Positions 12,856 through 18,577 of a stretch of 18,577 bases of DNA are shown here, in pieces (position 1 is the first letter of the stretch; each line of letters opens with the position of its first letter). Position numbers and translations under genes: made by a program. This stretch comes from DASWIV01 sp036397475 (GTDB taxonomy: Bacteria; JAJVIF01; JAPKYR01), in assembly GCA_036397475.1 (NCBI GenBank), contig DASWIV010000138.1, positions 1 through 18,577 on the forward strand. Reading direction: 5' to 3'. Below the pieces are notes generated by a model. It had not been told where the DNA came from and ran no database searches. It saw nothing but the letters and a program-made list of their open reading frames with translations.

Positions 12856-14274
12856 TCACAGGTATTTCAATGTCGTTCCGAAGAAATCATCAACCTCCGG
12901 GATCCCGCCCTGCAGAATTATATTTCCGTTGTACGGTTCTCTCGACGTCGTCTCCCCCGCGATCGGTTTCAGCATCATCTCTCTGACTTTTTTTCGACCC
13001 TCAGGTTTCACATCTTCTCCTTCATCGACCTGCCCGAGCACCCAGCATAATTTCATGTACGCAGCCTCCGGTGTCATATTGGCGCAAGGGACAATGCCCC
13101 GCTTCTGCAAATCCCTTCCTGTTTCATATACATCCATATGCACATATCCCCACAGCGTCTGAACCGTCATAAATACATGCATACCTTTTTCGCACGCTAT
13201 CTGAATCGGATCATAAAGCGGCTGGTTAACATGCCCAAGCCCAGTCCCCGCGATTATTATCCCCCTGTATCCTTTTTCAACCGCCGAATCGACAATATCC
13301 GGACGCATTCCCGGGTAATAATAAAGAATCGTCACCCGGTCATCGTAAGTCGGAATCACCGTCACATCCCTGTCTTTTCTCCTGCGATTGAATTTCTCCT
13401 TCAGATGAGTGAATCCTTCAGGTGAAACCATTGCGAGTGGCGTATCGCCAATTGTCCTGAAGGTCGACCTGTACGACGAGTGCATTTTTCGTACCCGCGT
13501 ACCACGATGCAAGAGTCCGTACCAGTCGGATGTCGGTCCGAACATGCAGACCATGACCTCGGCGATATCACAGTCGGCAGCGGTACGTGTCGCGTTGATC
13601 AGATTAGTCGCTGCGTCCGAAGACGGCCTGTCGCTGGATCTCTGCGATCCGACCAGCACGATCGGAACCGGCGGATTCTGGACCATGTAAGACAAAATCG
13701 CGCCTGTATGATGCATCGTGTCTGTTCCATGCCCTATAACAACCCCGTCATATCCTTCCTCTATCGCTTTCCCTATCCTCTTTGCCAGTGCGATATATGC
13801 ATTTTTCTCCATGTTCTCGGAGAAAATCCCGTATATCTTTTCAGTAGTAAGATTGGCAATGTCCGCAAGTTCAGGGACAGCCCCATATAATTCACCCGGA
13901 GAAAATGCTGGTATTACAGCTCCCGTACGATAATCCAGCCTCGAGGCGATCGTCCCGCCGGTTCCCAGCAGGATCACATTTTTATTTTCAGGTTTTGTCG
14001 GGAATTCCTTCTCGGGGATCGCGTACTTCGCTTCCTTGTATCCGAGCTCTTTTATGGACGTGATATTGTTCGCGTGGATGCCTACGTTATATCCCGAGTG
14101 CAGCTTCAGTACTATGTGAAACTCATCCGACGTCTCTGATCGCGGCAAAATAATGCCCTTGAAAGTTCCGCGTTTGCTTTCAAGTTCGACATCTGACCAG
14201 ACACGTACATTATTCTTCTGCAGGATAGAAACGACCGGTTCGCGATAACCCTTGAAATCACCGTTATTCGACAT
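12856..14274 (-). CDS. gatD: Glutamyl-tRNA(Gln) amidotransferase subunit D (GatD)
   Basis: With GatE, GatD converts misacylated Glu-tRNA(Gln) to Gln-tRNA(Gln), supplying ammonia by asparaginase-like hydrolysis of an amide. I place the start at the ATG at 14274 (GAGG about seven bases upstream), giving 472 residues. An in-frame ATG at 14370 would add 32 residues with no ribosome site. Residues 20-80 match the GatD-specific N-terminal barrel (RGTFKGIILP, LKLHSGYNVGIH), which plain L-asparaginases lack. The asparaginase domain shows T108 in GTGGTIAS, T184-D185 in GHGTDTMHHTG, VGSQRSSDRPSSDAATN (208-224), and K263 in TRVRKMHSS. These are the expected catalytic residues. GatDE is generally described as archaeal, yet this contig is bacterial by its flagellar genes. 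GatE is not in the window. It heads a three-gene unit. Confidence 0.9.
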   Translation of the reverse strand: MSNNGDFKGYREPVVSILQKNNVRVWSDVELESKRGTFKGIILPRSETSDEFHIVLKLHSGYNVGIHANNITSIKELGYKEAKYAIPEKEFPTKPENKNVILLGTGGTIASRLDYRTGAVIPAFSPGELYGAVPELADIANLTTEKIYGIFSENMEKNAYIALAKRIGKAIEEGYDGVVIGHGTDTMHHTGAILSYMVQNPPVPIVLVGSQRSSDRPSSDAATNLINATRTAADCDIAEVMVCMFGPTSDWYGLLHRGTRVRKMHSSYRSTFRTIGDTPLAMVSPEGFTHLKEKFNRRRKDRDVTVIPTYDDRVTILYYYPGMRPDIVDSAVEKGYRGIIIAGTGLGHVNQPLYDPIQIACEKGMHVFMTVQTLWGYVHMDVYETGRDLQKRGIVPCANMTPEAAYMKLCWVLGQVDEGEDVKPEGRKKVREMMLKPIAGETTSREPYNGNIILQGGIPEVDDFFGTTLKYL

Positions 14275-14302
14275 TGATACCTCAGGCAAATTTATTGGAG
14301 TG

Positions 14303-14308
14303 AGTATA
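14303..14308 (-). promoter_or_regulatory. Possible -10 element for gatD
   Basis: TATACT on the minus strand lies 28 bases before the preferred gatD ATG. No good -35 is seen at 17 bases. If used, it excludes the longer start at 14370. Confidence 0.25.
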
Positions 14309-14356
14309 AAACATGCGTATTCATAATGCATCATGAGCCTGATTATCCCTCCGCGC

Positions 14357-14385
14357 TTGCCCCTATCCATCTTTCAGTCTAGAAT
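14357..14385 (+). promoter_or_regulatory. Candidate sigma-70-type promoter for rmlB
   Basis: TTGCCC (14357-14362) and TAGAAT (14380-14385) are separated by 17 bases. Transcription would start near 14392, giving a leader of about 28 bases that includes the Shine-Dalgarno. Confidence 0.4.
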
Positions 14386-14419
14386 ATCTCCCCTACCTTT
14401 CTAACAGGAGTTTCAGTTA

Positions 14420-15430
14420 ATGAGAATTCTCGTTACAGGCGGAGCCGGATTTATTGGGTCCAACTTCGTCAGATATACCCTGGAAAATCACCCCGACGAC
14501 CGTGTGATCGTCCTCGACGCTCTCACCTACGCTGGCAACCTGGAAAATTTCCCCAATGAATACTGGTCAAACCCCAATTTCCAGTTTTTTGAAGGGAACA
14601 TCATAGAGGAAGAACTGGTTGAGCAATTGATGCGGAATTGCGACGCTGTGGTCCATTTCGCCGCTGAAACCCATGTCGACCGATCAATCCAGGAAGCGGG
14701 CGCTTTCCTCGAAACAGACGTATGGGGGACATTCGTTCTCCTCGAAGCTGCCCGTCGCTACGATATAAAGCGATTCGTCCATATTTCAACTGACGAGGTC
14801 TACGGAGAAGCTGAAGGAAATCCATCGCGTGAAGGCGACGACCTGAAGCCAAAAAGCCCGTACGCTGCCAGTAAAACAGGTGCCGACCGGCTGGCGTGGA
14901 GTTATTTCACGACCTATGGCTTACCAGTGACAATTTCCCGCTGCTCAAACAACTACGGCCCATTCCAGTACCCTGAAAAATTGATCCCCCTGTTCGTGAC
15001 AAATGCCCTCGAAGATAAACCGCTCCCGGTTTATGGCCACGGAAAAAATACCCGGGACTGGATCTACGTAACCGACCACTGCAGCGCAGTCGATCTGTTG
15101 CTGCGAACCGATGGTGTCGACGGCGAAGTATTCAATGTGTCCTCCGAGTGCGAAAAATCAGTGCTCGACATCACCGACATCATTTTAAAAGCTACCGGCA
15201 AACCCGCAACTTTGATTGATCATGTGGAAGACCGTCCGGGCCACGTAGCGCGCCACGCAGTCGATCCCGGTAAAATAACATCGAAACTCGGATGGAAACC
15301 CAGATACGATTTCGAGGAAAATATCGGCTTGACTATTGAGTGGTATAAATCCAATGAAACCTGGTGGCGCAACCTGAAAGAAAAACAGGCGGCGTACAAG
15401 GAATGGATGGACTCGCAGTACGGCAAATAA
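14420..15430 (+). CDS. rmlB: dTDP-glucose 4,6-dehydratase
   Basis: It converts dTDP-glucose to dTDP-4-keto-6-deoxyglucose in the cytoplasm, the entry step to dTDP-rhamnose and related deoxysugars. It is an extended SDR enzyme. The NAD-binding glycine motif is GGAGFIG (7-13). The family signature HISTDEVYGE holds the T124-D125-E126 catalytic set, and YAASK gives Y148 and K152. HFAAETHVDRSI (79-90) and RCSNNYGP are also characteristic of RmlB rather than of UDP-glucose epimerases. The length of 336 is normal. The ATG has AGGAG nine bases upstream and a candidate promoter. It is alone among the dTDP-sugar genes here (no rmlA, rmlC or rmlD in the window). It could feed the rhamnosyltransferase-like GT2 at 9122. 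Confidence 0.95.
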   Translation: MRILVTGGAGFIGSNFVRYTLENHPDDRVIVLDALTYAGNLENFPNEYWSNPNFQFFEGNIIEEELVEQLMRNCDAVVHFAAETHVDRSIQEAGAFLETDVWGTFVLLEAARRYDIKRFVHISTDEVYGEAEGNPSREGDDLKPKSPYAASKTGADRLAWSYFTTYGLPVTISRCSNNYGPFQYPEKLIPLFVTNALEDKPLPVYGHGKNTRDWIYVTDHCSAVDLLLRTDGVDGEVFNVSSECEKSVLDITDIILKATGKPATLIDHVEDRPGHVARHAVDPGKITSKLGWKPRYDFEENIGLTIEWYKSNETWWRNLKEKQAAYKEWMDSQYGK

Positions 15431-15454
15431 TCCATAATTGACGGGAGTAAAAAT

Positions 15455-16876
15455 TTGAATCGTCCGGAAAAAAATTCATCCATTTTACTTCGGCCGATTT
15501 TTTTGTGCCTGTTATTCTTTCTCCCAGCCTCATGCAATAATCAACCCTACACCGGGAACTTTGTGTTTGAAGGCTTCCCTTCATTCGACTGGTCAGGAAA
15601 ATGGGGAGGCCTACTGGTTGATAAAGTTGTAGCAATCGATACTGACATCCTCGGAAACCTGCATGTCCTGAGTGCTGTTACGGGAAATATCGATGTCGAT
15701 TCCACGTTTAACGAGAATTACACCGGATTCTCCGACGATTCATCGTCGGGAATGGCGTACATGAAATTCGGTCCCGATGGAACATTGCTTGATGCGAAAT
15801 TTATCGAGGGGGTTAATTCTTCCGACATCGAGCTCGATTCAAAATCAAACATTTACATTGCCGGAAACTTCAACGGAATCGCCGACTTCGATCCCGGACC
15901 GAACGAGAAGGAGGTGCAATCGGTTCACTACCTGGAAGCGTTCCTCCTCAAACTGGACTCATCCGGCTATTTCCAGTGGGTGAAAAACTGGGCGGGTGGA
16001 ATTGCCGCACGCTGCGAGATCGACAATGATGACAATATTTACACATGCGGAGATTTCGGAATGAATGAGGTTCGCGGTGGCCTGGTTAAATACTCAACAT
16101 TCAATGACCTTGGTTCCGGCGACATGGTCATCGACCATCCTACTAATGGCAATCCCGAAATTTATTTAATGAAATTCTCACCCGACGGCGAACAGCTCTG
16201 GGTGGACTCATTCGGATGCCAGTGGAAAAATTTCTGCTACGGATTGGACATCAGCAGGACAGGCTATATCGCTGTCTCATTCGATTACCAGAACGAGATG
16301 AAATTCGACCCAGGCCCATACGATGGCTCCCTTCCCGTGACAGGAGAAGTCAGGTCCGCTATAGCGATTTTCAATTCCGATGGTGCTCTCACTTCAACAA
16401 TCGCGCTCGATTATATTCTCGGATTAACTGGAGAATCGTCGGTGTTCGACCTCGACGGCAACCTCATCTATTATTTCAATAAAATGAACGAGATCAATAT
16501 CAGGTGCATCGATACATCCGGTAATGAAATCTGGACAAACAGATTTTCCGGCAACGGTGTCGGATCGGGGAATTACATCGATATCGACCGCGACGGCAAC
16601 ATTTTCTTAACGGGAAATGTAAGGAATTCATGGGCATTTGGAGACTCCACGGTCGAAGCTCGTGATATCCTTTTTGGCGATCCTTTTGTGTGCGGGCTTT
16701 CTCCGGATGGCGAGTCTCAATGGGTAAGGTCCTGGAGGGATGGTCACTCGTGGATAACTCCTGTGATAAACACAGAACACTCCGGAAAAATTTTTATCGG
16801 TGGAGCGGCGGCATACGAGCGTAACTATCTCGACCCAGACGCCTTTATCGGCATTTTTAATCTGACCGATCCATGA
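15455..16876 (+). CDS. Secreted beta-propeller protein, possible lipoprotein, with DFDPGP repeats
   Basis: The 473-residue protein starts at TTG with GGGAG seven bases upstream. A signal peptide (hydrophobic about 11-25) ends at LPASC, with Cys27 a possible lipidation site. The lipobox is imperfect because Pro occupies the -3 position. The mature part is a chain of similar blades. Strands of the type FSPDGEQLWV, LDSSGYFQWV, IDTSGNEIWT and LSPDGESQWV alternate with SNIYIAGNF, DNIYTCGDF and GNIFLTGNV. The motif (D/K)FDPGP occurs at about residues 144-149 and 284-288. This is the SBBP-type beta-propeller pattern common in large secreted proteins of several environmental bacterial phyla. Six or seven blades are likely. 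Function is unknown; surface binding is plausible. It follows rmlB by 24 bases and may be cotranscribed, although no link to sugar metabolism is visible. Confidence 0.85.
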   Translation: MNRPEKNSSILLRPIFLCLLFFLPASCNNQPYTGNFVFEGFPSFDWSGKWGGLLVDKVVAIDTDILGNLHVLSAVTGNIDVDSTFNENYTGFSDDSSSGMAYMKFGPDGTLLDAKFIEGVNSSDIELDSKSNIYIAGNFNGIADFDPGPNEKEVQSVHYLEAFLLKLDSSGYFQWVKNWAGGIAARCEIDNDDNIYTCGDFGMNEVRGGLVKYSTFNDLGSGDMVIDHPTNGNPEIYLMKFSPDGEQLWVDSFGCQWKNFCYGLDISRTGYIAVSFDYQNEMKFDPGPYDGSLPVTGEVRSAIAIFNSDGALTSTIALDYILGLTGESSVFDLDGNLIYYFNKMNEINIRCIDTSGNEIWTNRFSGNGVGSGNYIDIDRDGNIFLTGNVRNSWAFGDSTVEARDILFGDPFVCGLSPDGESQWVRSWRDGHSWITPVINTEHSGKIFIGGAAAYERNYLDPDAFIGIFNLTDP

Positions 16877-16962
16877 CAATCTATTCCTGCATGAACCTTT
16901 CGGCTTTTTCAATTCTCTCATCAGACAGGTAGTTACGAAAAAATATATTCAGGAGGACCAGC

Positions 16963-17460
16963 ATGCCATCAAGGTATCTGATCTACGCTCTCACCCTTAC
17001 AATTATTCTATGGGGTGTTGTCGCCATTGCGCGGCATTTTAACTCCGATAATTCCATCCACTCAAGGCTCGCCCGGGTAATCGAAAATACCATGGCGGAT
17101 GACCCCATGTTCGCAGACAATCTCGTCGATTTCTCCCTTGTGGAACCCGGTTCATATCGTGTCGACACAACCGCAATTTCATCAGCGGAAGATGCGGGCC
17201 GCTATGGTTTCAACACCATGACGCTCCTGGTTATGTCCAACTGGAATCTTCAGACCGGCTACGCGGTGTTCACGCTCTACGGTTACCAGGATGATGTCCT
17301 GATTTTTGAAGTTTCCAACGACCAGTGGGGCAAAGCACAGGTCACTCTCAAGGGTCCGTATGAAAATTATGAGTACATTCCGAATTTCGGATCCGCAGTT
17401 CCGGACATCGACGTTGACGGCGAGCTTTCCAGGGCTTATTCGAGAGTGACGACCGGATAA
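16963..17460 (+). CDS. Unrecognised membrane-anchored protein
   Basis: The 165-residue protein has one N-terminal membrane helix (about 5-23: LIYALTLTIILWGVVAIAR) and a soluble domain presumed to be outside the inner membrane. The helix lacks a clear cleavage site. Residues 33-50 form an amphipathic helix. Residues 55-140 alternate strands (FSLVEPGSYRVD, GYAVFTLYGY, VLIFEVSN, AQVTLKGPYENYEYI). I do not recognise a family. The start is strong: AGGAGG six bases before ATG. It lies 86 bases after the propeller gene on the same strand, so it could be in the same transcript. Downstream is a 6-bp inverted repeat (AATACC/GGTATT, 17460-17474) without a U-tract. Confidence 0.75.
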   Translation: MPSRYLIYALTLTIILWGVVAIARHFNSDNSIHSRLARVIENTMADDPMFADNLVDFSLVEPGSYRVDTTAISSAEDAGRYGFNTMTLLVMSNWNLQTGYAVFTLYGYQDDVLIFEVSNDQWGKAQVTLKGPYENYEYIPNFGSAVPDIDVDGELSRAYSRVTTG

Positions 17461-17527
17461 ATACCAATGGTATTCCAATGCACACAGTAATGTACCAGGA
17501 GAAAATATTGGCGGTACTATCGGCTGA

Positions 17528-17914
17528 TCATGAGAGCTTCTTGATCACATTCTGAAGCTTGTCTCGTACTTCATTCCCGACTTTCGCCAGCTTGGGATTG
17601 TCCACGGCAAGCATTGACGCGATCGGGTCAATCGCCGATACTTCGACCACTCCATTGGTCTCCTGAACAATCACGTTGCAGGGAAGCATGAGTCCGATGA
17701 ATGGCTCGTTTGTTATTGCCCTGTGCGCGCTTGACGGATGGCAGGCTCCCAGGATCTTGTAAGGACGGAAATCGACATCAAGTTTGTTCTTAAATGTCTC
17801 TTTCACGTCGATCTCTGTCAGCACCCCGAAGCCTTCCCCTTTCAATGCCTCGGTGACCGCGGATACAGCATCATCGAAATCCAGGTTTACCCTGGTGCTG
17901 AAGTAGTAGTTCAT
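17528..17914 (-). CDS. DUF302 family protein
   Basis: The preferred start is the ATG at 17914, with GGAGG about seven bases upstream, giving 128 residues. An in-frame ATG at 17995 would add 27 residues that overlap a likely promoter and are not family-like. The sequence follows the DUF302 pattern: YYFSTRVNLDFDDAV (3-17), EALKGEGFGVLTEIDV (22-37), YKILGACHP (52-60), and GLMLPCNVIVQE (74-85), with C58, H59 and C79 the conserved residues. DUF302 proteins are small cytoplasmic proteins of uncertain role, often considered ligand or metal binding because of these cysteines. It sits between two unrelated genes, with its own candidate promoter, and is probably monocistronic. Confidence 0.88.
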   Translation of the reverse strand: MNYYFSTRVNLDFDDAVSAVTEALKGEGFGVLTEIDVKETFKNKLDVDFRPYKILGACHPSSAHRAITNEPFIGLMLPCNVIVQETNGVVEVSAIDPIASMLAVDNPKLAKVGNEVRDKLQNVIKKLS

Positions 17915-17940
17915 GTTGTTCCTCCACGTCCTTTTACAAT

Positions 17941-17969
17941 AATATAACACCGAAAGGGCATTCCCTAAA
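17941..17969 (-). promoter_or_regulatory. Candidate sigma-70-type promoter for the DUF302 gene
   Basis: On the minus strand TTTAGG (17964-17969) and TATATT (17941-17946) are 17 bases apart. The -10 matches at five of six, the -35 at only three. It lies 26 bases before the preferred ATG, leaving room for the GGAGG ribosome site. Confidence 0.4.
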
Positions 17970-18077
17970 CTAGTAAACACTAATTTGTACGTCAAAAATT
18001 ATTAGAATACGGAGAATTAATACGATTTGATATCGCATTATATAATTTATTCGCTGACTGCTGACACCGCCAAGTAT

Positions 18078-18577
18078 TTATATCAGCCTGCTGATCAACC
18101 ACTCCCGAACCTTGTCCATCCCTATCCTCGACTGCTCCGTTGTGTCCCTCTCCCTGATCGTTACAGCCTTATCTTCAAGTGAATCGAAATCGACAGTCAG
18201 GCAGTATGGGGTCCCGATCTCATCCTGGCGCCTGTACCTCCGACCGATATTCCCCGCGACATCGTACTGGCAATTAAATAAATCATTTAACTCGTTATAC
18301 AGCTTCATTGCGGGTTCCTGAAGGTCCCCTTTTTTCTGCAATGGAAACACCGCCACTTTTACAGGCGCGAGAGAATTCGCTAATTTGAGTACCGTACGTT
18401 TCTCGCCGCCGACTTCATCCTCAGTGTATGCGTCACACATCGCGACAAGGAAACTTCTCTCGACTCCCGCCGATGTCTCGATCACCCATGGGATGAATTT
18501 CTCTTTATTCTCTTCATCGAAATACTGAAGCTCTTTCCCGGCATGATCCTGGTGCGCTTTCAGATCGAAATCCGTAC
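18078..18577 (-). CDS. glyS: Glycyl-tRNA synthetase, single-chain type, C-terminal part
   Basis: This charges tRNA(Gly) with glycine in the cytoplasm. The frame is open to the right edge and the N-terminal two thirds are missing. Visible landmarks from the edge: TDFDLKAHQDHAGKELQYFD, then FIPWVIETSAGVERSFLVAM, the class II motif 3 region with its Arg. The anticodon-binding domain follows, with LAPVKVAVFPL and GRRYRRQDEIGTPYCLTVDF. The end is VTIRERDTTEQSRI and a helix to the TAA stop. These belong to the alpha2 (single-chain) GlyRS shared by archaea, eukaryotes and part of the bacteria, not to the alpha2beta2 GlyQ/GlyS type. The symbol follows common naming for this form; glyQS is also used. 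The internal ATG-less boundary is only the window edge. No terminator follows the stop. Confidence 0.93.
   Translation of the reverse strand, partial: TDFDLKAHQDHAGKELQYFDEENKEKFIPWVIETSAGVERSFLVAMCDAYTEDEVGGEKRTVLKLANSLAPVKVAVFPLQKKGDLQEPAMKLYNELNDLFNCQYDVAGNIGRRYRRQDEIGTPYCLTVDFDSLEDKAVTIRERDTTEQSRIGMDKVREWLISRLI

Noticed and set aside
14275..14370. Longer gatD start at 14370
   Set aside because: The extra 32 residues have no GatD similarity or ribosome site and overlap a plausible -10 element. The ATG at 14274 has GAGG at good spacing.
17460..17474. AATACC/GGTATT inverted repeat as a terminator
   Set aside because: The stem is only six pairs, not GC-rich, and no T-run follows.
17915..17995. 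Longer DUF302 start at 17995
   Set aside because: The ATG at 17914 has GGAGG and begins with the family's first strand; the extension covers a likely promoter.

Overview
The window comes from a flagellated bacterium, most likely an uncultivated Gram-negative lineage outside the well-studied model phyla. This rests on bacterial flagellin, FlaG and FliD genes, a lipoprotein-like secreted beta-propeller, a dTDP-sugar pathway gene and mid-range base composition. I cannot name the phylum from sequence alone. Two genes are phylogenetically informative: a full-length GatD, an amidotransferase subunit usually regarded as archaeal, and a single-chain (alpha2-type) glycyl-tRNA synthetase.

Region 1 (1-8715, all minus strand) is a flagellar filament block. 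In transcription order it holds a long leader, a giant flagellin (864 aa), flaG, a giant filament cap gene fliD (1291 aa), an unrecognised 225-aa gene where fliS often lies, and a Maf/DUF115-type flagellin glycosylation gene cut by the left edge. Filament and cap are both enlarged by several Flagellin_IN-like beta modules, including a tandem pair in FliD and one module set inside FliD's conserved C-terminal helical region. The flagellin leader (about 290-400 nt) contains a perfect Shine-Dalgarno followed by an 8-codon open frame, several hairpins, and a flagellin ribosome site that is itself inside a small hairpin.

Region 2 (9122-12211, plus strand) is transcribed divergently from flagellin. 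It holds a GT2 glycosyltransferase, a polytopic GT-C (GT39/PMT_2-like) glycosyltransferase and a small exported protein with a CsgG/LpoB/FlgO-like look. The genes are tightly coupled and probably build a surface or flagellar glycan.

Region 3 (12213-14274, minus strand) is a three-gene unit: gatD, a 64-aa two-helix membrane protein and a beta-carbonic-anhydrase-like protein of the CMDGR type.

Region 4 (14420-17460, plus strand) holds rmlB (dTDP-glucose 4,6-dehydratase), a secreted beta-propeller protein with DFDPGP motifs and a membrane-anchored unknown. Region 5 (17528-18577, minus strand) holds a DUF302 protein and the C-terminal part of glycyl-tRNA synthetase, cut by the right edge.

No tRNA, rRNA, CRISPR array, insertion sequence or clear intrinsic terminator was found. 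The only gap above 300 bases without a gene is 8716-9121, the flagellin leader and divergent promoter region.
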